Origin: Nocardia brasiliensis IFM 10847
Lineage (GTDB): Bacteria; Actinomycetota; Actinomycetes; Mycobacteriales; Mycobacteriaceae
DNA: 52,684 bases
Direction of reading: 5' to 3'
Assembly: GCF_000710915.1 (NCBI RefSeq)
Contig: NZ_BAUA01000052.1
Location: 1-52,684, forward strand
Position numbers and translations under genes: made by a program. The notes beneath the pieces are model-generated. The model was given only the letters and a program-made list of their open reading frames with translations, was not told the DNA's origin and did not search any database. Positions 17,794 to 25,915 of this stretch are shown piece by piece; the stretch's first letter is position 1, and each line of letters opens with the position of its first letter.

Positions 17794-18768
17794 TTGCCGC
17801 ACTTTCTCTGGGAGCAGCACTGCTGTCTGCCGCTGCTGCCGTCGGCGCGGATCGCGGATCTGGCGCGCTATCCGTCCGGCTCGTATCTGTCGGTGAACGT
17901 CGGCTATTCGGCGCAGTCGACCGCCGACTCGCTGGCGCTGATCCGGCAGTACCGCGCGGACGCGCATGCCGATGGCCGATTCCGGTTGGTGCACAAGCAC
18001 TCCGACATCGGCGACGCGGAAACCATCGCGCTCGCCTTCGATCTGGAGGACTCGGGTCCACTCGGCGGTGACCTGGACAACGTGGCGCGGTTCTACGAGT
18101 TGGGTGTGCGTTCGCTGCTGCCCACCTACAACCACGCCAACGCGGCCGGGTGCGGGTGTCTCGACACCGAGGACACCGGGCTCACCGCCTACGGCCGAGA
18201 TCTGGTGCGCGCGCTCAACGACGTCGGCATGTTCGTCGACGGGTCGCATTGTTCCCGCCGCACCGCACTGGATCTGGCCACGCATTCGCAGGCGCCGGTG
18301 ATCTACAGCCACTCGAATTTCGCGGCGCTGTGGGAGCATCCGCGCAACATCACCGACGAGCAGGCCAAGGCCTGTGCCGCCACCGGCGGGGTGATCGGTT
18401 TGAACGGCGTCGGAATCTTTCTGGGACACAACGGGGTCGATGCCGCGGGCGCGCGGATCGAGGCGCTGGCCGATCACGTCGAGCACGGTGCCGCACTCGT
18501 CGGCATTGAGCACATCGGCATCGGCTCGGACTATTCGTTCGACGCCGCGGATTTCAACGACATGCTCGCGCAGCATCCCGAGGCGTTCTCCGAGTCCTAC
18601 ACGAAATGGGGGCCGCTGCAATGGGTTCCGCCGGAGGACCTGCTCGGCCTGGGTGCGGTGCCCGGCCTCGACGAGGTACTCACCCGGCGCGGCTTCAGCG
18701 CCGCCGATCGAGCGGCGGTGTTCGGCGGCAACTTCTCCCGCGTCGCGGCACAGGTCTGGCGGGACTGA
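17794..18768 (+). CDS. Membrane dipeptidase (peptidase family M19)
   Basis: A 324-residue zinc dipeptidase of the renal dipeptidase family, cleaving dipeptides, sometimes with D-residues or beta-lactams. Features are LWEQHCCLPLL at the N-terminus (in place of the usual DGHxD motif), a central FDLEDSGPL with the bridging acid, LTYN-like LLPTYNHANAAGCGC, DGSHCS, VIYSHSNFAALWEHPRNITDEQ, and HIGIGSDYSFDA. The start is TTG 17794, chosen because a perfect AGGAGG lies seven bases upstream and the family similarity begins there. It has no signal peptide. Convergent with an MDR reductase across a 9-bp stem hairpin. Confidence 0.88.
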   Translation: MPHFLWEQHCCLPLLPSARIADLARYPSGSYLSVNVGYSAQSTADSLALIRQYRADAHADGRFRLVHKHSDIGDAETIALAFDLEDSGPLGGDLDNVARFYELGVRSLLPTYNHANAAGCGCLDTEDTGLTAYGRDLVRALNDVGMFVDGSHCSRRTALDLATHSQAPVIYSHSNFAALWEHPRNITDEQAKACAATGGVIGLNGVGIFLGHNGVDAAGARIEALADHVEHGAALVGIEHIGIGSDYSFDAADFNDMLAQHPEAFSESYTKWGPLQWVPPEDLLGLGAVPGLDEVLTRRGFSAADRAAVFGGNFSRVAAQVWRD

Positions 18769-18813
18769 CCGAACGTGCGGGGCCGGCCGAAAACACAGCG
18801 CTGAAACAGGTGT

Positions 18814-18836
18814 GGCGCGACCATACCGGTCGCGCC
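18814..18836. terminator. Bidirectional hairpin between convergent genes
   Basis: GGCGCGACC (18814-18822) pairs perfectly with GGTCGCGCC (18828-18836) around ATACC. No T-run follows, as is usual in high-GC actinobacteria. Confidence 0.65.
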
Positions 18837-18854
18837 GCGTAACCCGTGCGGAGC

Positions 18855-19904
18855 TCAGCCGAGCCGCACCAGCATCTTGCCGGTGTTGGCGCCGGAGAGC
18901 ACGCCGAGGAAGGCGGCCGGCGCCTGCTCGAGTCCCTCGTAGACGGTTTCGGTGGTGCGGAGGGTGCCCTCGGCCAGCCAGCCCGCGGCCTTGCCGATGT
19001 ACTCGCCGAAGATCGGAAAGTAGCTGTTGACCAGCATGCCGCGCAGCGAAACCTCCCGGGTTGCCGCCTTGTACAGGTCCGGACCCGGCGCGTCGGTGGC
19101 GCCGTTGTATCCGCTGATCGCGCCGACCAGTGCGATCCGGCCCTTCGGCCGCATCGCCTCGACCGCGACGCGCAGGTGTTCGCCGCCCACGCTGTCGAGG
19201 TAGACGTCGATGCCCTCGGGCGCCGCCGCGGCCAGCTGCCCGGCCAGATCGCCGGCCCGGTAGTCGAGGGCGGCGTCGAAGCCGAATTCGTCGAGCAGCA
19301 ACCGGGTCTTGGCCGGGCCGCCGGCAGAGCCGATCACCTTCCCTGCGCCGAGCGCCCGGGCGATCTGGCCCGCGACGCTGCCGACGGCTCCCGCGGCGGC
19401 CGAGATGAACACGGTGTCACCGGGATTCACCTTCGCCACCTCGGTGAGCGCGGCGTACGCGGTGAGGCCCGTGGTGCCGAGCGCGCCGAGGTAGTGGTGG
19501 TCGGCCGCGAGTGCGGGATCGATCGGGGTGGCCAGGGTCGCGTCCAGCACGGCGTACTCTCGCCAGCCCGCGAAGTGGGACACGGTGCTGGCCACCGGAA
19601 TTCCCGGCGCCGTGGCGGCGACGACCTCGCCGATCGCGGATCCCTCCAAAGCCTCGCCCAGCTGGAAAGGCGCGATGTAGGACGGCCGGTCGTCCATCCG
19701 GCCCCGCATGTACGGGTCCACGGACATCCAGGTGTTGCGCACCAGGATCTGCCCCTCGCCCAGCGCCGGAATCGGCTTGTCCACCAGCACGAAATCCGCG
19801 GCGGTCGGTGCGCCGTGCGGCCGCGCCGCCAGATGGACCTCGCGCGAGGTCCGCGGCAGGCCGGTCCGGGTGGTGCCGGTGGCTTCGGTGGTCTGAACGC
19901 TCAT
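18855..19904 (-). CDS. NADP-dependent oxidoreductase, zinc-independent MDR family
   Basis: A 349-residue medium-chain reductase of the prostaglandin reductase/curcumin reductase (CurA-like) branch, reducing enone-type double bonds with NADPH. Landmarks are WMSVDPYMRGRMDD near residue 60, GTTGLTAYAALTEVAKVNPGDTVFISAAAGAVGSVAGQIARALGAG (cofactor-binding Rossmann turn), DVYLDSVGGEHL and GRIALVGAISGYN. The zinc-ligand cysteines of alcohol dehydrogenases are absent. It starts at ATG 19904. It lies 128 bases downstream of an AraC regulator on the same strand, which may control it. Confidence 0.92.
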   Translation of the reverse strand: MSVQTTEATGTTRTGLPRTSREVHLAARPHGAPTAADFVLVDKPIPALGEGQILVRNTWMSVDPYMRGRMDDRPSYIAPFQLGEALEGSAIGEVVAATAPGIPVASTVSHFAGWREYAVLDATLATPIDPALAADHHYLGALGTTGLTAYAALTEVAKVNPGDTVFISAAAGAVGSVAGQIARALGAGKVIGSAGGPAKTRLLLDEFGFDAALDYRAGDLAGQLAAAAPEGIDVYLDSVGGEHLRVAVEAMRPKGRIALVGAISGYNGATDAPGPDLYKAATREVSLRGMLVNSYFPIFGEYIGKAAGWLAEGTLRTTETVYEGLEQAPAAFLGVLSGANTGKMLVRLG

Positions 19905-20032
19905 TGCCCTGCCTCTGTTTCGGTGACTTTCGCGGACCCCGTCGATCCGGTACGGCTAACGCTATGAGCTGCGCGTCTTCGGCCCCAGGTCCATAAACGC
20001 CACGCACCGGTCCAAACGCGACAGGCTTTGGA

Positions 20033-21115
20033 TCAGCCGATTGCGAGGCGCGAGGGCGACGTGCCGCTCCAGCGGTGCACCGCTTTGCGCAGGGCGCGAT
20101 CGTCGGTGAAGCCGAGCCGGTCGGCGATCACCGCGGTGGTCAGATTCCCTTCGGCGAGTAGCGCCTTCGCCTGTTCGTAGCGGACCTGGTCGTATTCGGC
20201 TCGCCAGCTGGTGCCGTGTTCGGCGAGCTGCCGCTGCAGGGTGCGCGGGCTGACCGCGAGGCGGCGGGCGACGGTCGTCAGCGCCGCGTCACCGGCGGCG
20301 AGGCCCGCGCTCAGCGCGCCGCGGAACGCTGCCAACGGACCGGGGATGGTGCGCGCGGTGGCCAGGACCAGGTCGGCGTGGCTGCGCAGCAGTTGCGCCA
20401 GCATCGGGTCGGCGCGGGGCAGCGGTGCGGTGGCGTCGGCGGCGGTGAAGGTGATGGTGTCCGCGGACGCGTCGAACTCGATGTGATGGGTACCGAAGGC
20501 GTCCACCAGCACGCCGTGATCGGCCGGCGCGGCGCGGCTGAAGGCGACCCGCTCGGGCACCACGTGCCTGCCGGTGGCTTCGCGAGCGCGCCGCAGGTAG
20601 TAGGCGAGCACGTACTCGTTGACGGCCGCGACCACCGCCGGATCGCCCGCGGTGGTGCGGAAGCCGACGGTGAGCGCGCCGTCGTGGGTGAGGTCGAAGC
20701 CTTCGGCGGCCGCGGTCACCAACCGGTGATACGGCTGCGCGGCGAGCAGCGCGTCGGTGAGCGTCGGCCCGTTCGTGACGAGATAGTCCCAGGTGGTGAG
20801 CGTGCCGAGCGGAGCGGCCGCGACCACCGCGAGTCCGGCCCCCGGCTCCGGATGAGCCTGGGCGAGCAGCTCCCACAGCCGGATCAGCGAGGGCAGCGGA
20901 ATGCGGTCGAGTTCACCCGACAGCGCCGCGTCGTCGACCCCGTGGATCGCCGCGAGCCGGTCCGCGCCGACGCCGAACCGCAGCGCGGTGTCGCGGACCA
21001 GCCGGATCAGGTGCGTCGAGGCCGTGCCGTCGATCGGCGAGGCCGGTGATAGATGGCCGCCTGGTGCAGCCGTGTGGTCGGCGGCGATCTCACCCGCCGA
21101 TCGACCCGCTGCCAC
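20033..21115 (-). CDS. AraC family transcriptional regulator
   Basis: A 360-residue regulator. An N-terminal arabinose-binding-like domain (HLIRLVRDTALRFGVGADRLAAIHGVDDAAL, then an LWELLAQAHPEPGAGL segment) precedes a C-terminal double HTH (TTVARRLAVSPRTLQRQLAEHGTSW and TTAVIADRLGFTDDRALRKAVHRWSGTSPS). This OruR/ArgR-like layout often controls fatty-acid, sterol or amino-acid catabolism in actinobacteria. The first in-frame start is GTG 21115; a later one nearer THLIRLV is possible. It is followed by the MDR reductase and divergent from lpd. Confidence 0.9.
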   Translation of the reverse strand: MAAGRSAGEIAADHTAAPGGHLSPASPIDGTASTHLIRLVRDTALRFGVGADRLAAIHGVDDAALSGELDRIPLPSLIRLWELLAQAHPEPGAGLAVVAAAPLGTLTTWDYLVTNGPTLTDALLAAQPYHRLVTAAAEGFDLTHDGALTVGFRTTAGDPAVVAAVNEYVLAYYLRRAREATGRHVVPERVAFSRAAPADHGVLVDAFGTHHIEFDASADTITFTAADATAPLPRADPMLAQLLRSHADLVLATARTIPGPLAAFRGALSAGLAAGDAALTTVARRLAVSPRTLQRQLAEHGTSWRAEYDQVRYEQAKALLAEGNLTTAVIADRLGFTDDRALRKAVHRWSGTSPSRLAIG

Positions 21116-21248
21116 GGGTCAACAGTAGCGAGCCCGGACCGCTCGGTCTCGATCCGATCCGCTCCGCGACCGCCGGGCTGTGGCCCGCCGCGCATTGTTG
21201 TGGGGGACCGGTGGGCCAACTCGCGGCGACGGAGTTAGGCTCGGTGGC

Positions 21249-22652
21249 GTGACTTCCCATTACGACGTTGTCGTTCTCGGTGCCGGTCCTGGCGGTTACG
21301 TCGCCGCCATCCGCGCGGCACAGTTAGGCCTCCGTACCGCGATCGTCGAGCAAAAGTACTGGGGCGGTGTGTGCCTGAACGTCGGCTGCATCCCTTCCAA
21401 GGCGCTGCTGCGTAACGCCGAACTCGCACATATCTTCACCAAGGAAGCCAAGACCTTCGGGATCTCGGGCGAGGTGGACTTCGACTTCGGTGTGGCGTTC
21501 GATCGCAGCCGCAAGGTGGCGGACGGCCGGGTCAAGGGCGTCCACTTCCTGATGAAGAAGAACAAGATCGACGAGTTCGACGGCAAGGGCACCTTCACCG
21601 ACGCGAACACCCTGTCGGTCGAGCTGTCGAAGGGCGGAACCGAGACCGTCACGTTCGACAACGTGATCATCGCGACCGGCACCGTCACCAAGCTGCTGCC
21701 CGGCACCCAGCTCAGCGCCAACGTGGTCACCTACGAGGAGCAGATCCTCACCCGCGACCTGCCCGGCTCGATCCTGATCGTCGGTGCGGGCGCCATCGGG
21801 ATGGAGTTCGCCTACGTCCTCAAGAACTACGGCGTGGACGTACGCATCGTCGAGTTCCTCGACCGCGCGCTGCCGAACGAGGACGTCGACGTCTCCAAGG
21901 AGATCACCAAGCAGTACAAGAAGCTCGGCATCACCATCACCACCGGTGCGGCCGTGCAGTCCATCGATGACGACGGCTCGAAGGTCACCGTCTCGATCAA
22001 GGACAACAAGTCCGGCAACGTGGAGACGGTTACCGTCGACAAGGTGCTGCAGGCCGTCGGCTTCGCGCCCCGGGTCGAGGGCTACGGCCTCGAGGCGGCG
22101 GGCGTGCAGCTCACCGACCGCGGCGCCATCGCGATCGACGACTACATGCGCACCAACGTGGATCACATCTACGCCATCGGCGATGTCACCGCCAAGCTGC
22201 AGCTGGCCCACGTCGCGGAGGCGCAGGGCGTGGTCGCGGCCGAGACCATCGCGGGCGCGGACACCGTCACCCTGGGCGATTACCGGATGATGCCGCGCGC
22301 CACCTTCTGTCAGCCGCAGGTCGCCAGCTTCGGCCTGACCGAACAGCAGGCTCGCGACGAGGGCTACGACGTGAAGGTCGCGACCTTCCCGTTCACCGCC
22401 AACGGCAAGGCGCACGGCCTCGCCGATCCGACCGGCTTCGTCAAGCTCGTCGCCGACAGCAAGTACGGCGAACTGCTCGGCGGCCACCTGATCGGCCCGG
22501 ACGTCTCGGAGCTGCTGCCCGAGCTGACCCTGGCGCAGAAGTGGGACCTCACGGTCAACGAGCTGACCCGCAACGTGCACACGCACCCGACGCTCAGCGA
22601 AGCCCTGCAGGAGGCCTTCCACGGCCTCGCCGGGCACATGATCAACTTCTGA
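21249..22652 (+). CDS. lpd: Dihydrolipoyl dehydrogenase
   Basis: E3 flavoprotein reoxidising dihydrolipoamide in 2-oxoacid dehydrogenase complexes and, in mycobacteria, in the antioxidant peroxidase system. 467 residues, like LpdC (Rv0462). It has the FAD motif [21 protein letters not shown], redox pair Cys42/Cys47 in [19 protein letters not shown] motif [35 protein letters not shown], and the C-terminal His-Glu dyad region [17 protein letters not shown]. The start is GTG 21249 ([11 protein letters not shown]). No acyltransferase or E1 genes lie nearby, so it is a stand-alone gene ending at a strong hairpin. Confidence 0.97.
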   Translation: MTSHYDVVVLGAGPGGYVAAIRAAQLGLRTAIVEQKYWGGVCLNVGCIPSKALLRNAELAHIFTKEAKTFGISGEVDFDFGVAFDRSRKVADGRVKGVHFLMKKNKIDEFDGKGTFTDANTLSVELSKGGTETVTFDNVIIATGTVTKLLPGTQLSANVVTYEEQILTRDLPGSILIVGAGAIGMEFAYVLKNYGVDVRIVEFLDRALPNEDVDVSKEITKQYKKLGITITTGAAVQSIDDDGSKVTVSIKDNKSGNVETVTVDKVLQAVGFAPRVEGYGLEAAGVQLTDRGAIAIDDYMRTNVDHIYAIGDVTAKLQLAHVAEAQGVVAAETIAGADTVTLGDYRMMPRATFCQPQVASFGLTEQQARDEGYDVKVATFPFTANGKAHGLADPTGFVKLVADSKYGELLGGHLIGPDVSELLPELTLAQKWDLTVNELTRNVHTHPTLSEALQEAFHGLAGHMINF

Positions 22653-22663
22653 GCCGAGCCCTG

Positions 22664-22695
22664 AAGCGGTGGCGCCCTGCGGGACGCCACCGCTT
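22664..22695 (+). terminator. Intrinsic terminator after lpd
   Basis: AAGCGGTGGCG (22664-22674) pairs perfectly with CGCCACCGCTT (22685-22695), 12 bases after the stop codon. Confidence 0.88.
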
Positions 22696-22789
22696 TCGCG
22701 TGCTGCCGTCCTGCGCGGCAAGACCGTGCGCGGCAAGGGAAATCGTGCGCCGCGCACTGGTGAACCTCCCGCGGGTTTGCTAGACAGCA

Positions 22790-23494
22790 ATGATGCGGAA
22801 GTGGCTCATCGGCGGGGCGCTGGTCCTCGTCGTGCTGCTGGTGCTGGCGGTCGGCGGGTACTACCTGATGAACTCGCGCAGTTTTCAGTTGGCCGGGCGG
22901 TTGGTGAACCGGGTGGACACGGCCGACAAGGTGGTCGCGCTGACCTTGGACGACGGCCCGACCGAACGCACCCCTGAGGTGCTGAAAACGCTTGCGGACG
23001 CCGAGATTCCGGCCACGTTCTATCTGGTGGGCGGTGATCTCGCGGCCCATCCCGACTACGGCAGGGCGATCGCCGCAGCCGGCCACGAGATCGGCAACCA
23101 CAGCTATCGCCACCGCCGCATGGTCTTCACCTCCGCCGGTACGGTCCGCGACGAGATCGAGCGCACCGACGCCGAGATCGCGAAAACCGGCTACCGGGGC
23201 GAGGTCACGTTCCGGCCGCCGTACGGCAAGAAGCTCTGGTCGCTGCCGAAGTACCTGTCCGATCACGACCGCACGACGGTGACCTGGGATGTGGAACCGG
23301 CCACGGGGGAATCCGGCACCAGCGACGAGATCGCCGCGCAGACGGTGCGCGAGGTGCGTCCCGGCTCGATCATCATCCTGCACGTCATGCATCGGTGGGC
23401 GGGCCCGGCGCTGGCCGCCATACCGCGCATCGTCAGCGAACTCCGCGGCGCGGGCTATCGCTTCGTCACGGTCGCGGAGCTGCTACGGCACTGA
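22790..23494 (+). CDS. Polysaccharide deacetylase (NodB-like), membrane-anchored
   Basis: A 234-residue carbohydrate esterase family 4 protein, likely acting on cell-wall glycans outside the membrane. One N-terminal anchor helix (WLIGGALVLVVLLVLAVGGYYL, about 5-26) is followed by the NodB domain. Motif 1 is ALTLDDGPT (catalytic base Asp and metal Asp), motif 2 is GNHSYRH (metal histidines), motif 3 is RPPYGK, and the late motif IIILHVM carries the catalytic His. ATG 22790 starts two Met codons in a row. The gene ends back to back with the convergent split-barrel gene, their stop codons forming TGATCA. Confidence 0.92.
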   Translation: MMRKWLIGGALVLVVLLVLAVGGYYLMNSRSFQLAGRLVNRVDTADKVVALTLDDGPTERTPEVLKTLADAEIPATFYLVGGDLAAHPDYGRAIAAAGHEIGNHSYRHRRMVFTSAGTVRDEIERTDAEIAKTGYRGEVTFRPPYGKKLWSLPKYLSDHDRTTVTWDVEPATGESGTSDEIAAQTVREVRPGSIIILHVMHRWAGPALAAIPRIVSELRGAGYRFVTVAELLRH

Positions 23495-23911
23495 TCAGAG
23501 CATGCCGTACGCGTGCGTCGGGGTGAGCAGGGCGAGCGCGCGACGATCCGCGACCATGGCCCGGCGGTAGTCGTCCCAGTCGGGGTGTTCGCCGTTGGCG
23601 GCCCGGTAGTAGTCGACCAGGGCTTCCACCGTCTCGTCGTGCGGGTCGGCGGCCACGGGCGTCACCGAGGCGATGGCCTCGACGACGGCGTAGGCGAAGA
23701 AGTCCTCGCGGGTCACGTGGATGGCGGCCCACGGCTCGCGGACCAGATTGTGGTACTTCGCGCGGTCGGCGGTGAGCGAGATCCGGATGTTGCCGTCCGC
23801 GCCGATCACGTGCAGCACGTTGGACAGCTGCGGCCGGCCGTTGCGGCGAATCGTGGTCAGCACCGACCTGCGGTGGCTGCGGGCGAAGTCGACTGCTCGG
23901 GCGAGTTCCAT
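23495..23911 (-). CDS. PPOX-class split-barrel F420/FMN-dependent protein
   Basis: A 138-residue protein of the pyridoxamine 5'-phosphate oxidase-like split-barrel fold, of the small type that in actinobacteria often binds F420 (Rv1155/Rv2074-like). Key regions are SVLTTIRRNGRPQLSNVLHVIGADGNIRISLTADRAKYHNLVREP (strand-turn-strand with the cofactor phosphate site) and EDFFAYAVVEAIASVTP. It ends HPDWDDYRRAMVADRRALALLTP. The substrate is unknown. It starts at ATG 23911, 40 bases downstream of the HxlR gene on the same strand, and may be co-transcribed with it. Confidence 0.88.
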   Translation of the reverse strand: MELARAVDFARSHRRSVLTTIRRNGRPQLSNVLHVIGADGNIRISLTADRAKYHNLVREPWAAIHVTREDFFAYAVVEAIASVTPVAADPHDETVEALVDYYRAANGEHPDWDDYRRAMVADRRALALLTPTHAYGML

Positions 23912-23951
23912 ACCGGTTGCAACCGGCGGTGATCCAGGTCTCTTCCCCGGC

Positions 23952-24368
23952 TCACTGACGGTGGTAGGCCGCCTGTGCCTCGTGCACCCGCGGCATGTTC
24001 TGCTCGACCACCAGGATCAGGGCCTCGAGCCGGTCCGCGATGTCGGCGCCGAGCTCGGTGAGCGTGTATTCCACTCGCGGCGGGATGGTTTCGTGCACCT
24101 CGCGATGCACCATGCCGTCGCGCTCGAGCGCCTGCAGGGTCTGCGACAGCATGCGCTCGCTGACGCCCTCGACGCGGCGGCGCAGCGCGCTGAACCGGTA
24201 CGGCCCGTCGCGGAGCGCGACCAGCGCGAGGATGCCCCAACGGCTCGCCACATTCTGCAGAACCGGCCGTGACGTGCAGTTCTTCGCGAAAACGTCGGCT
24301 TCGAGGGTCGGATCGTCCAGTTCTGGCGACGCGGTGCGCGCAGTATCGCCGGAAAATCCAGTGCTCAT
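23952..24368 (-). CDS. HxlR/DUF24 family redox-type regulator
   Basis: A 138-residue winged-helix regulator. The DUF24 core is VLQNVASRWGILALVALRDGPYRFSALRRRVEGVSERMLSQTLQALERDGMVHREV with VEYTLTELG in the wing. Cys31 in AKNCTSRPVLQ occupies the place of the sensing Cys in QorR, YodB and HypR, which respond to quinones, diamide or hypochlorite. ATG 24368 (MSTGFSGD) is preferred to an upstream GTG-like extension because it matches family length. It is divergent from a quinone-reductase-like gene across a 21-base quasi-palindrome, the arrangement of QorR and its target in Corynebacterium glutamicum. Confidence 0.92.
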   Translation of the reverse strand: MSTGFSGDTARTASPELDDPTLEADVFAKNCTSRPVLQNVASRWGILALVALRDGPYRFSALRRRVEGVSERMLSQTLQALERDGMVHREVHETIPPRVEYTLTELGADIADRLEALILVVEQNMPRVHEAQAAYHRQ

Positions 24369-24414
24369 GAACCCAATAGTACCCAACGGGCGGATAGTGG
24401 TGTATGAATGTGTA

Positions 24415-24435
24415 GTACTTACTATTAGTTAGCAC
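24415..24435. promoter_or_regulatory. Operator-like 21-base quasi-palindrome for the HxlR regulator
   Basis: Arms GTACTTACTA (24415-24424) and TAGTTAGCAC (24426-24435) flank a single T; 8 of 10 positions are symmetric. The arms resemble the ACTTACTA-type half sites of DUF24 regulators. It lies midway between the divergent regulator and reductase starts. Confidence 0.65.
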
Positions 24436-24467
24436 TAACAATTCGTACCAACCTCTGGAGGTAAGTC

Positions 24468-25319
24468 ATGACCGTTGCCGTCACCGGTGCCAGCGGGCAG
24501 CTGGGCCGTCTCGTCGTCGAGTCCCTGCTCCGTGCGGGCGTCACGCCGATCGTCGCGATCGTGCGTGATCCGCAACGGGTGGCCGACCTGGCCGAACGGG
24601 GCGTGCAGGTGCGCGCGGCGAGCTACGACGATGCCGAGGCGCTCGACCGCGCGCTGGCCGGCGTCGATCGGGTGCTGCTCGTCTCCGGCAACGAGTTCGG
24701 CGCTCGAGTCGCCCAGCACACCAATGTCATTCGCGCCGCGGAACGGGCGGGCGTGCGACTGCTCGCCTACACCAGCATTCCGCTGGGCGCCGACAGCCCG
24801 CTCATCCTGGCGCAGGAGCATGTCGGCACCGAGGCGGTGCTCGCCGAATCGACTGTCCCGCACGCGATTCTGCGCAACAGCTGGTACTGGGAGAACTACC
24901 TGGGCGGCCTCGCGCACACCGTCGAATCGGGCGTCCTGCGCGGCGCGGCGGGCGCGGGCCGGGTATCGGGTGCGGCCCGTGCCGACTATGCCGAGGCGGC
25001 CGCGAAGGTGCTCACCACCGAGGGGCACGAGGGGCAGGTCTACGAACTCGGCGGGGATGAGCACCTCACCTATGCCGAACTGGCCCAGGTGATTTCGCAG
25101 GCTGCGGGCAAGCCCGTCCGTTATGAGAATCTCACCGAAGCGCAGTACCTCGCCGCCTTGGTGCAGGCGGGCATGCCCGAGGAACAGGCGAAGGTGATCG
25201 CGGACGCGGATTCCGGCATCGCCGCGGGCGTGCTCGATGTCACCAGCGGTCATCTGCAGAAATTGCTCGGGCGGTCCTCGACTCCCGCGCTCGAGGTCTT
25301 TCGCGCCGCGCTCGTTTGA
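24468..25319 (+). CDS. NmrA-like NAD(P)H:quinone oxidoreductase (QorB/YtfG type)
   Basis: A 283-residue atypical short-chain dehydrogenase resembling E. coli QorB. The NAD(P)-binding turn is VTGASGQLGRLVVESLLRAG at the N-terminus, followed by VRDPQRVADLAERGVQVRAASYDD, VLLVSGNEFGARVAQHTNVIRAAERAGV, YTSIPLGADSPL, and AILRNSWYWENYLGGL. The SDR catalytic Tyr-x3-Lys is absent, as usual for this group. ATG 24468 has a strong GGAGGTAAG. Placement beside the HxlR regulator suggests induction by electrophilic quinones or disulfide stress. A long bidirectional terminator follows. Confidence 0.92.
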   Translation: MTVAVTGASGQLGRLVVESLLRAGVTPIVAIVRDPQRVADLAERGVQVRAASYDDAEALDRALAGVDRVLLVSGNEFGARVAQHTNVIRAAERAGVRLLAYTSIPLGADSPLILAQEHVGTEAVLAESTVPHAILRNSWYWENYLGGLAHTVESGVLRGAAGAGRVSGAARADYAEAAAKVLTTEGHEGQVYELGGDEHLTYAELAQVISQAAGKPVRYENLTEAQYLAALVQAGMPEEQAKVIADADSGIAAGVLDVTSGHLQKLLGRSSTPALEVFRAALV

Positions 25320-25360
25320 TCCGGGCGGCCGATCGGCCACTGCCGCTGCGGCTGCGGCCT

Positions 25361-25398
25361 CGAACGGTGAGCTCTCCGATGCGAGAGCTCACCGTTCG
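25361..25398. terminator. Bidirectional terminator, 16-bp perfect stem
   Basis: CGAACGGTGAGCTCTC (25361-25376) pairs without mismatch with GAGAGCTCACCGTTCG (25383-25398) around a six-base loop, between two convergent genes. Confidence 0.9.
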
Positions 25399-25408
25399 CG
25401 CTAGGGGC

Positions 25409-25786
25409 TCACACCCATTGCACGAGTTGCAGGATGATGCCGTTGGGGTCGCGCATCTGGAAGTAGCGCTCGCCCCATTCCTCGGTCTCGATCGGCGTCT
25501 CGATCGGCACGCCCTCGCCTTGCAGCCGGGCGTACTCGGCGTCGATGTCGTCCACCTCGAATACGACGAGCAGTCCCTCGCCCGCGCTGCCCGCGCTGTT
25601 CGCCGGCTTGAACGATTTCAGGCCGGTGCGCAGGTAGATGACATTCATGCCGGCATTGGGTCGCTCCAGTGAGACGAAGCCGTCGGCGGACATCTTCTCG
25701 GTGAACCCGAGGTGCTCGATGAGGAATTCCGCCGAGGCGCGCGGGTCGGCGACGTTGAGGGAGATGGCGGAAGCGGTGATGTTCAA
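25409..25786 (-). CDS. VOC family protein (glyoxalase/bleomycin-resistance fold)
   Basis: A 125-residue protein forming two beta-alpha-beta-beta-beta modules. It opens ITASAISLNVADPRASAEFLIEHLGFTEKMSADGFVSLE and closes VPIETPIETEEWGERYFQMRDPNGIILQLVQWV. The GERYFQMRDPNGIILQLV ending is diagnostic of the superfamily. Function is not predictable: the fold covers dioxygenases, isomerases and drug-binding proteins. It starts at ATG 25786 with GGAGGA upstream. The divergent TetR gene shares a palindromic promoter region with it and is its likely regulator. Confidence 0.9.
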   Translation of the reverse strand: MNITASAISLNVADPRASAEFLIEHLGFTEKMSADGFVSLERPNAGMNVIYLRTGLKSFKPANSAGSAGEGLLVVFEVDDIDAEYARLQGEGVPIETPIETEEWGERYFQMRDPNGIILQLVQWV

Positions 25787-25815
25787 GGGGTCCTCCTCGG
25801 GCTCGCGATTAACTC

Positions 25816-25836
25816 TATACTAAGTACGTTGTACTT
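25816..25836. promoter_or_regulatory. VOC/TetR intergenic operator and -10
   Basis: AAGTAC-GTT-GTACTT (25822-25836) is a perfect 15-base palindrome. It directly abuts a rightward -10 hexamer TATACT (25816-25821). It is the natural operator for the TetR protein encoded at 25916. Confidence 0.6.
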
Positions 25837-25915
25837 TGTAGAAGAATTTTCACCTGGTCGCACTATGACCCGCGTCACGTCGATACGATCGGACCGACCA
25901 GGGCGAGGAGGCAGG

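Noticed and set aside
21324..22790. A 488-codon minus-strand frame over lpd
   Set aside because: Antisense shadow; the plus strand encodes a complete dihydrolipoyl dehydrogenase.
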